Notes under the pieces: generated by a model
The model's database searches: none
What the model saw: only the letters and a program-made list of their open reading frames with translations
What the model was told of the DNA's origin: nothing
Translations under genes and position numbers: made by a program
NCBI GenBank assembly: GCA_039028935.1
Contig: JBCCHD010000015.1
Coordinates: forward strand, 18,269-82,268
DNA from: Pseudomonadota bacterium
GTDB lineage: Bacteria > Pseudomonadota > Gammaproteobacteria > Steroidobacterales > SZUA-146
Direction of reading: 5' to 3'
Length of the DNA: 64,000 bases
Shown: one piece after another, positions 38,211 through 46,780 of the stretch
Layout: each line of letters starts with the position of its first letter
How positions within the stretch are numbered: position 1 is the stretch's first letter

Positions 38211-38306
38211 GGTGCTTGATCTGGGCGCATCGCTCACCCTCAGCGGAGCGCAATCTCAATCTGCACGCATGTCGCACGCATCCTCTCGGTTGGCAGGTGT
38301 TGCAAA

Positions 38307-39500
38307 CTAGCCGGTTGCTGCCTTAGCCTGCTTGGCCTCAACGGCCTGTTTCTTACGTGGATCCAGGCCCAACGAGCGGGCAATGATCTCACGCATCACC
38401 TCCGACGAACCGGCATAAATTCGGGAGATACGCGCGTCGGTATACATACGCGAAATGTGATATTCATCCATATAGCCTGCACCGCCATGAAGCTGCACGC
38501 ATTCGTCTACCACACGCCCTTCTAGCTCGCTGCCATAGAGCTTGATGCGGGCCACTTCATCGGCAGTCAGCTGCCCAGCGTTAAATTGCATCACGCAGTG
38601 ATCGAGCGCAATTTGGGCGACATCAATTTCGGTTCGCATATCGGCCATCTTAAATCGATTTACCTGAAAATCGGCAACGGTCTGCCCAAACAGTTTGCGC
38701 TCGGTAATGTAGTCCATCGTCAGATCAAAAGCCGCTTGTGCTGCCGATAGATAACCAATCGCGCCCATCAGTCGCTCGTCGACCAAAAATTGCATAAGGT
38801 AATAAAAGCCCTTAGTCGGGTCGCCCAGCACATTTTCTTTGGGTATACGCACGTTGTCGAAAAAGAGCTCAGCCGTATCTTGAGACTTGAGACCCATTTT
38901 CTTTAGATTGCGGCCGCGCGAAAACCCCTCCATACCCCGCTCAACCAAAAACAATCCCAGTGATCTCGAGCCGGGGGCGCCGGTGCGCGCAGCAACGATG
39001 ACAACGTCGCTGAGAATGCCGTTGGAGATATAGGTTTTTTGCCCATTCAGTACAAAGTGATCACCTTGGTCCTCCGCATGAGTTTTAATCGCGGCGACGT
39101 CGCTGCCTGTCCCTGGCTCGGTCATGGCAATCGCGAGGATAATTTCGCCTCGGCAGCACCCCGGCAACAGGCGCTGCTTCTGTTCTTCCGTGCCGAGTCC
39201 CAAAATATACGGTGCCACCAGTCGGTTATGCAGTCCGTAAAAAAAGCCAGAATCACCGTGCCGAACGCCCTCTTCGGCGAGTATTTGCTCAAAGCGCATG
39301 TCATCAATGCCGACGCCACCGTATTTCTCGTCGGCCTGCATGATCAGAAATCCTTGCTCACCCGCCTTGAGATAGAGCTCTCGATCAACGACGCCTGCCT
39401 CGCGATACTTGTCCCGATTGGGCTTGACCTCCGCCTCGAAAAAACGCCGCGCCGACTCGCGAAAAATCTCATGCTCTTCTTCAAATATTACTCGCTTCAT
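38307..39500 (-). CDS. Long-chain acyl-CoA dehydrogenase-like flavoprotein
   Basis: 397 residues. It catalyses the first, FAD-dependent step of fatty acid beta-oxidation. FAD/substrate motifs are AIAMTEPGTGSDVAAIKT and TYISNGILSDVVIVAA; the C-terminal part has QLHGGAGYMDEYHISRMYTDAR. At the site of the medium-chain catalytic Glu the protein has Ala362 (RIYAGSSEV). Glu242 in VDERLM matches the alternative base used by mammalian long-chain acyl-CoA dehydrogenase, to which the whole central part is similar. It is the last gene of a five-gene operon led by a TetR regulator. Confidence 0.9.
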   Translation of the reverse strand: MKRVIFEEEHEIFRESARRFFEAEVKPNRDKYREAGVVDRELYLKAGEQGFLIMQADEKYGGVGIDDMRFEQILAEEGVRHGDSGFFYGLHNRLVAPYILGLGTEEQKQRLLPGCCRGEIILAIAMTEPGTGSDVAAIKTHAEDQGDHFVLNGQKTYISNGILSDVVIVAARTGAPGSRSLGLFLVERGMEGFSRGRNLKKMGLKSQDTAELFFDNVRIPKENVLGDPTKGFYYLMQFLVDERLMGAIGYLSAAQAAFDLTMDYITERKLFGQTVADFQVNRFKMADMRTEIDVAQIALDHCVMQFNAGQLTADEVARIKLYGSELEGRVVDECVQLHGGAGYMDEYHISRMYTDARISRIYAGSSEVMREIIARSLGLDPRKKQAVEAKQAKAATG

Positions 39501-39529
39501 GCGAACACTCCTCTTGCAATTCCTCTTAA

Positions 39530-40342
39530 CTATCCTTTAAACACCGGCGAACGCTTCTCCAGAAACGCCGCGACGCCCTCGACATTGTCGGGCGACATCA
39601 GTAGGTCGACCTGTTCTTCAGCCTCCAAATCAAATGAGGCTTGCCATGTGTTTTGCATGGCAAAGCGCATGACGCGTTTAGTCGCAGCAAGCGTAAGCGG
39701 CGCCTGCTTGGACAACGTATGCGCCCACTCTGTGGCCGTGCTCATCAGCGCATCGGCAGGCACGACTTTGTTGACTAGCCCCCACTCTAACGCCAGCGCC
39801 GCCGGCATGCGCTGCCCTTCAACGCAGACCTCATACGCTTTTTTATAGCCGAGCCGTCGAGCCAGTTGCCAGTTAATGCCGCCGTCGGCAACAAGTGAAA
39901 TCGCGGCAAATGGCGACAGTAGATACGCGTCCTCGGACATCACCGCCAGATCGCAATTGAGCGCATAGCCCAGCGCAATGCCGGCCGTCGGACCATTCAG
40001 TGCGGCCATGACGGGTTTGTCCATATCGTTGATCAGGCGAATACTCGGCAAATACTCATCCCGAAGCTGATCCTTCACGGTTTGCGAGCCCTCGGGCATG
40101 CCGGCCTTTAGGTCAGCGCCTGCACTGAACGCCCGACCGACGCCAGTGAGAATCACGACGCGAATCGCGTCATCGTCCTTGGCCCGCATCAAAGCACCGG
40201 CCAATTCAGAGCGCATTAACGTATTAAACGAATTCATGGCATTGGGCCGGTTGAGCGAAACAATCGCGACAGGCCCGTCCACTTCATAGATCACGGTTTC
40301 ATAGTCAGCCGGGTTGGATTGGCTGATGCTAAATTGGCTCAT
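39530..40342 (-). CDS. Enoyl-CoA hydratase/isomerase family protein lacking both hydratase glutamates
   Basis: 270 residues from the ATG at 40342, two bases after the FadB-type gene. It has the crotonase fold with the oxyanion segments AFSAGADLKAG and ALNGPTAGIALG. The two catalytic Glu of classic hydratases are replaced (Gly125 and Phe145). Asp153 in ISLVADGGINW lines up with the Asp of PaaG-type isomerases. It may therefore isomerise double bonds or act on an unusual enoyl-CoA. It is encoded within the beta-oxidation operon beside a complete FadB-type protein that already has hydratase activity. Confidence 0.82.
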   Translation of the reverse strand: MSQFSISQSNPADYETVIYEVDGPVAIVSLNRPNAMNSFNTLMRSELAGALMRAKDDDAIRVVILTGVGRAFSAGADLKAGMPEGSQTVKDQLRDEYLPSIRLINDMDKPVMAALNGPTAGIALGYALNCDLAVMSEDAYLLSPFAAISLVADGGINWQLARRLGYKKAYEVCVEGQRMPAALALEWGLVNKVVPADALMSTATEWAHTLSKQAPLTLAATKRVMRFAMQNTWQASFDLEAEEQVDLLMSPDNVEGVAAFLEKRSPVFKG

Positions 40343-40344
40343 AA

Positions 40345-42537
40345 CTAGGCTGCCGTCTGGGAGTTGGGTGACGCGTCGAGCGACGTCGGCTCTCGAACTG
40401 GATAGTAACGACCATCGGTCGCGGCGAGGGCACGCAGACCGTCTGGCACCGCGAAACGCGATCCATGTTGTGCGGCCAGAGCGTCGCACTCTTTCACAAA
40501 CTGCGCGGTACCCAGGGTATCAATGTAAGACAATGTGCCGCCGGTATACGGAGGAAAACCCCAACCTAAAATCGAACCGATGTCCCCGTCGGCCGGATGA
40601 GAGAGCACACCCTCCTCCAGACAACGCACCGTTTCCAACGCCTGAATATGAAACACGCGCTGTTTGATTGCCTCACACGAAGGCTGTTCAGCGGCTAACG
40701 GGAAATGCGTCGAAAGCCCTGGCCAAAGCTTCTTTTTCGCGCCTTGGGGATAGTCGTAAAAGCCATGGCCAAATCGCTTGCCGCGACGGTCAAACTCCTC
40801 CACAAACCGTCTGACTACTTCATCCGACGCGGTTGGCGTATACGCGTCGCCGAGATCTTCACGCGTTTGTTTGCCGATATGATAGCCAAGCTCAAGTGAC
40901 ACCTCGTCCATCACCTCCAGCGGCCCGACCGGCATGCCCGCCTGGCGACAGACGTTTTCGATGAGCGCCGCATTCACCCCCTCCGAAAGCAAGATCATGC
41001 CTTCGCGTGTGAAGGTGCCAAATACCCGACTTGTGTAAAAACCACGAGAGTCATTTACGACGATCGGTGTTTTTCGAATCTGTTGAATGTAGTCGAGCGC
41101 CACCGCCGTTGCGTAATCGTCAGTCTGTTCGCCAAGGATAACTTCAACCAACGGCATCTTGTCGACCGGTGAAAAAAAGTGAATGCCAATGAATTGGCTC
41201 GGTCGCGATGATGCTGTCGCCAATCCAGAGATCGGTAACGTTGACGTATTGGACGCAAACACCGCGGTATCCGCAAGCTGCGCCTCGGCCTGCTGGGTAA
41301 CGTGCGCCTTGATGTCGCGATCCTCAAACACCGCTTCAATCACAAGTTCGCAGCCTTCTAATGCGGCGTAGTCTATGGTGGGCGAAATTCGCGCGAGTAG
41401 TGCATCGGCTTTCGAGCGTTGCACCTTGCCGCGAGCAACGGCTTTGTCGCACAACGCGGCTGAATACTGCTTACCGTCCTCGGCTTTTTCAAGCGACGCG
41501 TCTAGCAGCACAACCTCCATCCCGGCACGAGCAGAAACATAGGCGATACCGGCCCCCATCATGCCAGCACCCAACACGCCTAGGCGCGTTACACGCGTCT
41601 TTTCAACTTGATTTGGGCGCCTCACCAGTTTATCCGCCGCCCCTTTATTAATAAACAGCGTACGGGTCATGTTGCGCGCCACCGGGTCACGCAGCAGCGA
41701 AGTAAAGTACTTCGACTCAATATGAAGGCCTGCATCAATGGGCACCACAGAACCCTCATACACACAACTTAAGATCGCGATGGGCGCCGGATAGTTACGC
41801 TGCGTTTCTTTGGCCGTCAACGCTGTCCCAATCATGAGCGTCTGCATGGCTTTGGGGTGCATTAACCCCGCCCCACCCGGCACTTTGAAGCCTTTTTTAT
41901 CCCATGGCGCCACCGGATCGACACGATTCTCACTTAAAGCGGCAATCGCCGACGTAATGAGTAAGTCGGGCGCCACCACTTCGTCCACAAACCCCGCCTC
42001 TTTTGCCTGTGCGGCCGAGACATGTTTGCCTTTCACAATGAGCTGAAGCGCCGCTTCAATACCGATCAAGCGAGGTAACCGTTGCGTGCCGCCTGCACCG
42101 GGCAGCAAGCCGACTTGCACCTCAGGCAAGCCCAGGCGCAGGCGCGGATCGTCCGCCGCCACTCGATAGTGACAGGCCAGGCACAGTTCAAGCCCGCCGC
42201 CAAGGGCCGTACCATTAATCGCCGCCACAAAAGGTTTGCCGCAGGTTTCGATACGGCGATACAGCGTTTGATAACGCATCGCGTTTTGGAACATATCCTC
42301 GACCGACAGACCGCTGTCGAAAGAGCCCACTAATTCCATCAGATCCGCGCCGGCAATGAACGATGATTTACCGGACGTGATGATCACGCCGGTTACCGCA
42401 TCATCTCCTTCGATACGCTCCACCGCCGCAGACAGATCCTGCATGAAGGCGGGTGTGAGCACATTCATACTGCGGTCTTTTACATCAATGGTCAGCAACG
42501 CGATGCCGTCGGTGACCGAATAGTCAATGGTCGTCAT
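40345..42537 (-). CDS. Fatty acid oxidation complex alpha subunit (enoyl-CoA hydratase / 3-hydroxyacyl-CoA dehydrogenase)
   Basis: 730 residues from the ATG at 42537, preceded by AGGAGT at eight bases. The N-terminal crotonase domain keeps both catalytic Glu (GGGLELCLACH and GLPEVQVGLLPGAGG). The NAD-binding domain starts VTRLGVLGAGMMGAGIAYVSA, and the dehydrogenase site is in FIGIHFFSPVDKMPLVEVI with the His-Glu pair nearby. The C-terminal helical domain ends before residue 730. It hydrates enoyl-CoA and oxidises 3-hydroxyacyl-CoA. Its partner thiolase gene is 13 bases upstream. It resembles FadB/FadJ, but the exact type is not resolved. Confidence 0.93.
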   Translation of the reverse strand: MTTIDYSVTDGIALLTIDVKDRSMNVLTPAFMQDLSAAVERIEGDDAVTGVIITSGKSSFIAGADLMELVGSFDSGLSVEDMFQNAMRYQTLYRRIETCGKPFVAAINGTALGGGLELCLACHYRVAADDPRLRLGLPEVQVGLLPGAGGTQRLPRLIGIEAALQLIVKGKHVSAAQAKEAGFVDEVVAPDLLITSAIAALSENRVDPVAPWDKKGFKVPGGAGLMHPKAMQTLMIGTALTAKETQRNYPAPIAILSCVYEGSVVPIDAGLHIESKYFTSLLRDPVARNMTRTLFINKGAADKLVRRPNQVEKTRVTRLGVLGAGMMGAGIAYVSARAGMEVVLLDASLEKAEDGKQYSAALCDKAVARGKVQRSKADALLARISPTIDYAALEGCELVIEAVFEDRDIKAHVTQQAEAQLADTAVFASNTSTLPISGLATASSRPSQFIGIHFFSPVDKMPLVEVILGEQTDDYATAVALDYIQQIRKTPIVVNDSRGFYTSRVFGTFTREGMILLSEGVNAALIENVCRQAGMPVGPLEVMDEVSLELGYHIGKQTREDLGDAYTPTASDEVVRRFVEEFDRRGKRFGHGFYDYPQGAKKKLWPGLSTHFPLAAEQPSCEAIKQRVFHIQALETVRCLEEGVLSHPADGDIGSILGWGFPPYTGGTLSYIDTLGTAQFVKECDALAAQHGSRFAVPDGLRALAATDGRYYPVREPTSLDASPNSQTAA

Positions 42538-42550
42538 AACGAGACTCCTG

Positions 42551-43759
42551 CTATACGCGTTCGATAATGGTAGCGGTGCCCATTCCCGCCCCCACACAAA
42601 GATTGATGAGTGCGGTATTGAGATCGCGACGCTCAAGTTCGTCGAGCACGGTACCTAGAATCATCGCGCCCGTGGCGCCCAACGGATGCCCCATCGCAAT
42701 TGCGCCACCATTCACATTGATTTGGTCGTGAGGAATATTCATGTCACTCATAAATTTCATGACCACCGACGCGAACGCCTCATTGAGCTCAAATAGGTCG
42801 ATATCGCCTTTGCTCATGCCTGTTCGTTTGAGCACTTTCTCGGCACTCGGAGTGGGTCCAGTGAGCATAATCGTCGGCTCACTGCCCACGGAAGCGAATC
42901 CACGAATGCGCGCACGTGGTTTCAGTCCGAGTCGATCTCCTACTTCCTTATTGCCAACCAGGACGGCCGCAGCACCATCCACAATACCGCTGCTGTTGCC
43001 GCCCGTGTGTACATGATTGATACGTTCGACCTGTGGATAGCGCTGGATCGCAACCGCGTCGAAACCTGCCTGTTCACCCGGAATTTCAAATGCCGCTTTC
43101 AGCCCAGATAAATCCTCTAGGCTGGTGCCCGGTCGCATATGTTCATCCCGATCGAGCACCACGCGTCCCAACTGGTCCGTCACGGGCATAATCGACTGAT
43201 CAAACCAACCCTGGCTCCAAGCGTGCGCGGCACGCCGCTGACTTTCCACTGCATAGGCATCGACGTCTTCCCGACTGAAGCCCTCAAGTGTTGCGATCAA
43301 ATCTGCACCGATCCCTTGTGGTGCGAAGTACGTGTCATACGCCACCTTAGGGTCGGCCGCCATCGCACCCGAATCGGACCCCATCGGCACGCGCGACATG
43401 CATTCCACGCCGCCGCCAATGCCAAGATCAGACTGACCGGCCATAATCTGAGAGGCGATGGTGTTGACCGCTTCAAGACCGGACGCGCAAAACCGATTGA
43501 GCTGCTTACCGGGCACGTTTTGGGCATAGTCCGCGTAAAGTGCAGCCACACGCGCCACGTTGGCTCCTTGCTCACCCACCGGCGTGACGCACCCCATCAC
43601 CACATCGTCCAAATACTGCGTATCCAGTGCATTGCGATCGCGTACGCTGGCGAGAATTTGCGACGTCAGTTCTAAGGGCGTCGTGGCATGTAAGGCGCCA
43701 TTGCTTCGGCCTTTGCCGCGCGGGCTACGCACGTGGTCATAAATGTAGGCATCGGTCAT
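42551..43759 (-). CDS. Acetyl-CoA C-acyltransferase (thiolase)
   Basis: 402 residues. Catalytic residues are all present: Cys91 in [12 protein letters not shown], the His in [15 protein letters not shown] and the second Cys in [20 protein letters not shown] contains the NEAF motif. It cleaves 3-ketoacyl-CoA to acetyl-CoA and a shortened acyl-CoA, the last step of beta-oxidation, and would pair with the alpha subunit encoded next to it. It starts 18 bases after the TetR stop. Confidence 0.94.
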   Translation of the reverse strand: MTDAYIYDHVRSPRGKGRSNGALHATTPLELTSQILASVRDRNALDTQYLDDVVMGCVTPVGEQGANVARVAALYADYAQNVPGKQLNRFCASGLEAVNTIASQIMAGQSDLGIGGGVECMSRVPMGSDSGAMAADPKVAYDTYFAPQGIGADLIATLEGFSREDVDAYAVESQRRAAHAWSQGWFDQSIMPVTDQLGRVVLDRDEHMRPGTSLEDLSGLKAAFEIPGEQAGFDAVAIQRYPQVERINHVHTGGNSSGIVDGAAAVLVGNKEVGDRLGLKPRARIRGFASVGSEPTIMLTGPTPSAEKVLKRTGMSKGDIDLFELNEAFASVVMKFMSDMNIPHDQINVNGGAIAMGHPLGATGAMILGTVLDELERRDLNTALINLCVGAGMGTATIIERV

Positions 43760-43777
43760 GCAAGTCTCCTGTCGAGG

Positions 43778-44404
43778 TTATTTGCGCACCGCGAGCTCGT
43801 CGGCAAGACGCTGCTTGGCGTGTTGCTGCACGCGCGGCCAGTCAAAACTGTCTTTGTCCAGCATCCACAGCAGTCCGATTCCAGAGCTGTACGCAATAAA
43901 ATGCGCCGCGCTTGCGGCGGCATCGAGTTTGGGATTGATCGTGCCCGCTTCCTGCCCCTGATGAATCCAGCTCTGAAGCTGTTTGGCCTGACGTTGTTTG
44001 ACGCGACACACAATGTCTTTGAGTTCGGAGTCGGGCTCGCACGCTTGTTGGCTTAGAATGTTCATCGCGCGGATGTCGTCGGGAGACTCGCGCACAAACG
44101 CGTAGTAGGCATCGGCACAGGCCATCAGGGCATCGGCACCCGTCGCATCGGCCACCTGCGCTTCCAGTGTGCGCGCCCATCGCTCCGAGACTTGCTTGAT
44201 CACCGCTTTGAACAACCCGGCTTTCGTACCAAAGCGATAGGTGACATGACCGCGGCTGTAACCCGAGGCGTCACCCAGCGCTTTAAGCGTCGCGCCGTTG
44301 GTGCCGACGTCGACAATTAGACGAATTGCTGCATCAATAAGGCGCTGGTCCGACAGCGCGGAGCGCTCGTCTTGAGTCAGTCGACGCGAAGGTTTTGCAG
44401 GCAT
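43778..44404 (-). CDS. TetR family regulator heading the beta-oxidation operon
   Basis: 208 residues. The N-terminal helix-turn-helix includes SGYSRGHVTYRFGTKAGLFK; the remainder is an all-helical ligand domain, here with YYAFVRESPDDIRAMNIL. As the first gene of an operon of thiolase, FadB-type, hydratase-like and dehydrogenase genes, it likely senses an acyl-CoA and represses its own operon. Two short palindromes just upstream (44416-44451) are candidate operators. Confidence 0.9.
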   Translation of the reverse strand: MPAKPSRRLTQDERSALSDQRLIDAAIRLIVDVGTNGATLKALGDASGYSRGHVTYRFGTKAGLFKAVIKQVSERWARTLEAQVADATGADALMACADAYYAFVRESPDDIRAMNILSQQACEPDSELKDIVCRVKQRQAKQLQSWIHQGQEAGTINPKLDAAASAAHFIAYSSGIGLLWMLDKDSFDWPRVQQHAKQRLADELAVRK

Positions 44405-44415
44405 GCTGGCACTCT

Positions 44416-44451
44416 ACAAGCTTTCCTTGTCGCCAGCAAGTTTTTGCCTTG
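44416..44451 (-). promoter_or_regulatory. Two candidate TetR operators
   Basis: Palindrome one is ACAAG-CTTTC-CTTGT at 44416-44430. Palindrome two is CAAG-TTTTTGC-CTTG at 44437-44451. Their centres are 21 bases apart, about two helical turns, and both sit within 50 bases of the TetR start. The shared CAAG/CTTG arms suggest one protein binding twice. The function is inferred. Confidence 0.4.
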
Positions 44452-44492
44452 TTCATGCGCTGGCCCACAAGCTCAGCGGGATTCGCGGGGAT

Positions 44493-44525
44493 AAAAAAAG
44501 GCCACAGCCCAGGCAGGCTGTGGCC
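44493..44525 (-). terminator. Intrinsic terminator of the fasciclin gene
   Basis: A 10-bp perfect stem GGCCACAGCC / GGCTGTGGCC with a CAGGCA loop. On the minus strand it is followed by seven T. It lies 25 bases after the stop of the fasciclin gene. Confidence 0.93.
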
Positions 44526-44550
44526 ACTCCAGACCAGAGGTCCGGTTCAA

Positions 44551-45915
44551 TCAATGCGAGGGGGGAACCAACACCGCATCAATGACATGGATGACACCGT
44601 TCTGTGTAACGATGTCTTTGACGATGATCTGCGCATCGTTGATAAAGATCTCGCCTTCTTCAAGACCCACATTCACGCGATCCCAATTGAGCATGCGAAT
44701 GCCGCGAACCGTACTTCGAAGCACACGGTCCGATTTCTTCGGCCAGGCGCTCACGTGATAGAGCAATACGTCAGTCAGCGCGCGTGGATTGGCCAGCAGT
44801 TCGTTAATCGTGTCCTGTCCTAGCGCTTCAAATGCAGCATCCGTCGGCGCGAACACGGTGAACCGGTAGTGCGGGTTGGCCAACACATGGTCAAGCCCGG
44901 TGGCTTGTAATGCGGTAACGAGCGTTGTGAACGAACCGGCTTCGACCGCCACATCGACAATCGTGCCGTCAACGACTTCATCGGTGATCGGCAACAAAAC
45001 GCGGTCGATCACGTGAATAATGCCGTTGCTCGTCTGAATGTCCTGGGCCACCACCAATGATTGGTTGATATACAAACCCTCATCGGTAATGTTGGTAATA
45101 ACGCGGTCATGGTTGAGCGCGCGTAACGAACGACTCGAGCGACGCAGCAGGTTGCTGGACGGACGCTCCGAGCCCAGCACGTGGTAAAGCAGAATATCGC
45201 TGAGCGTGTCAGGGTCGTTCAACAGGGCACCGATCGTGTCGGCACCCAACGCGTCAAACGCCGCGTCGGTTGGTGCGAACACCGTAAAGGTACCGTCGGG
45301 ATTGGCGAGCGCCTGATCCAGACCTGTGGCTTCCAGCGCTGCCACCAATGTCGTGAAGCTACCGGCTTCCACCGCCGTCTCAACGATGTTCAATGTGGGG
45401 CCAGGCACCTCTTCCGGTGGAATCAGTACTTGGTCGATGACGTGAATGATGCCATTGGTCGTGCGAATGTTACGCACAATAACCTCGGAATCGTTGAGGA
45501 ACAGATCATGGCCCACAACGCTAACGTCGATCCGATCGCCATTGAGCGCCTTGACCGTCCGCCCATTGCGCCGCTCAAGCTGGCGAGCCGATTTCTTCCG
45601 ATCAAGCACGTGATACAGCAGGATATCGCTCAGTGTCTCTGTGTCATCGAGCAGCGCAATGATGGTGTCTTTACCCAGCGCCTTAAAGGCCGCATCGGTC
45701 GGCGCAAATACGGTGAAATTCGCGTGCTCATCCGCAAGCGCCGCGTCTAATCCCGTGGCTTCCAAAGTGGCGACGAGCAAATTAAAATCGTCGCTGGCAA
45801 CCGCCGTTTCGACAATGTTCAAAGTAGGATGCTGGGCCTTTGCGGGCACCGTCAGTAGAGCAGCGCTCAACAGCGCGAGCGCAACGAGGCGCAAATGTCG
45901 GACTAGCGATTGCAT
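44551..45915 (-). CDS. Secreted protein with three fasciclin (FAS1) domains
   Basis: 454 residues, ATG at 45915 with GGAGG eight bases upstream. Residues 1-27 are a signal peptide ending VPAKA. Three FAS1 domains of about 130-140 residues follow, each with the FTVFAPTDAAF box and a NGVIHVIDAVLVP-like end; their starts are near TLNIVETAV (twice) and TIVDVAVEAG. FAS1 domains mediate adhesion or matrix contacts. There is no lipobox or anchor. The gene ends in its own terminator. Confidence 0.93.
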   Translation of the reverse strand: MQSLVRHLRLVALALLSAALLTVPAKAQHPTLNIVETAVASDDFNLLVATLEATGLDAALADEHANFTVFAPTDAAFKALGKDTIIALLDDTETLSDILLYHVLDRKKSARQLERRNGRTVKALNGDRIDVSVVGHDLFLNDSEVIVRNIRTTNGIIHVIDQVLIPPEEVPGPTLNIVETAVEAGSFTTLVAALEATGLDQALANPDGTFTVFAPTDAAFDALGADTIGALLNDPDTLSDILLYHVLGSERPSSNLLRRSSRSLRALNHDRVITNITDEGLYINQSLVVAQDIQTSNGIIHVIDRVLLPITDEVVDGTIVDVAVEAGSFTTLVTALQATGLDHVLANPHYRFTVFAPTDAAFEALGQDTINELLANPRALTDVLLYHVSAWPKKSDRVLRSTVRGIRMLNWDRVNVGLEEGEIFINDAQIIVKDIVTQNGVIHVIDAVLVPPSH

Positions 45916-46103
45916 GTTACTTTCCTCCCAAACTTTTATTCTAGTGAGGCGAAAATAACTAGCCGACCCTCATTTGTTTGTGAGATCAAGGTGAATTCCG
46001 GGTGAATGGGTGAAATCGATCTGCAAGCGGCGACCAAGGTCTTTGGAATACCCATGGCTCTTGCCGTAGGTGCCGGTCTCCTTACACGGTGAATGCCTGT
46101 CCT

Positions 46104-46226
46104 GTTACTGCTGTCCCGCAACACGTGTCATGCAACGTGCAAGTGGGTGCCTATCCCTAAACATGGTCCCCAACGGCGGTTACTCCGTTCCCGCAACACG
46201 TGTCCCGCGACGTGCAAGTGAGTACC
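46104..46226. repeat. Pair of 48-bp direct repeats
   Basis: Copy one is 46104-46151, copy two 46179-46226, 75 bases apart start to start and identical at 40 of 48 positions. Each carries the core CCCGCAACACGTGTC with the palindrome ACACGTGT. A weaker partial copy (CAACGTGTCATGCC) lies near 46259-46272. Confidence 0.75.
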
Positions 46227-46388
46227 GGTTCGGAGACGTTCTTTCCCGAAACGTGCGGCAACGTGTCATGCCGAATCGGCTGAATGGCCCGTCCTCCGCA
46301 TGGCGATTGAATCCGTCACGGCCTCCGTGCCCACTCTTTATTGTCCGGTCGGACGGACACCCGGGTGACATCGTGTACTCGAATTGGT

Positions 46389-46417
46389 TTGACAATTACC
46401 TGTGTATCACATAGTAT
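46389..46417 (+). promoter_or_regulatory. PadR-HAAS promoter
   Basis: A perfect -35 TTGACA (46389-46394), a 17-base spacer, and TAGTAT (46412-46417) as the -10 box. The start of transcription should be near 46424, about 22 bases before the PadR ATG. Confidence 0.7.
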
Positions 46418-46431
46418 GCATCACATACTAT
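46411..46431 (+). promoter_or_regulatory. PadR operator overlapping the -10 box
   Basis: A perfect 8-bp inverted repeat ATAGTATG-CATCA-CATACTAT. PadR regulators typically bind ATAC/GTAT-type palindromes. Because it covers the -10 box, binding would block transcription of PadR and the gene after it, giving autorepression. Confidence 0.6.
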
Positions 46432-46445
46432 ATGGGACATAGAGC

Positions 46446-46778
46446 ATGTCATCGGAAACACTTGAAAAACTCATTCATGAAACCCGCCGAGGCGTACTGG
46501 TGCTTGCTGTACTGGGTGTATTACGTACCGAACACTATGGTTACTCACTCGGTAAAGCCCTGAACTTTATGGGTATTTCAATTGATGAAGGCACGCTTTA
46601 CCCGCTCATCAGACGCTTAGAAAAGCAAGGTCTACTCACCAGCGAGTGGCGTGAAGAAAACAAGCGACGTAAACGCTTCTATGTTCTATCCAGCGAAGGC
46701 CATCGCGTATTCCGCGGGCTCCGTCAGGAATGGCTGGAACTGAATACCTGCGTGATTAGCGCCATTGAGGAGGACTGA
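46446..46778 (+). CDS. PadR family transcriptional regulator
   Basis: 110 residues. It is a compact winged-helix regulator: helices with RRGVLVLAVLGVLRTEHYGYSL, the recognition part EGTLYPLIRRLEKQGLL, and the wing WREENKRRKRFYVLSSEG. The C-terminal dimer helix is short (PadR-s2 type). Two bases separate its stop from the HAAS gene, a frequent pairing where PadR controls the membrane partner. It is probably autoregulated through the palindrome at 46411-46431. Confidence 0.93.
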   Translation: MSSETLEKLIHETRRGVLVLAVLGVLRTEHYGYSLGKALNFMGISIDEGTLYPLIRRLEKQGLLTSEWREENKRRKRFYVLSSEGHRVFRGLRQEWLELNTCVISAIEED

Positions 46779-46780
46779 CC

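Larger units (their letters stand above)
45916..46445. other. Gene-free region with direct repeats and the PadR promoter
   Basis: 530 bases between divergent genes. It contains a 48-bp direct repeat pair (46104-46226) and the PadR promoter/operator (46389-46431). A plus-strand open frame crosses it but starts at a GTG, lacks a ribosome site and simply translates the repeats, so it is not called. Confidence 0.7.

Noticed and set aside
46070..46414. Plus-strand open frame of 114 codons across the direct repeats.
   Set aside because: It starts at GTG, has no ribosome site, and its repeated peptides just reflect the DNA repeats.
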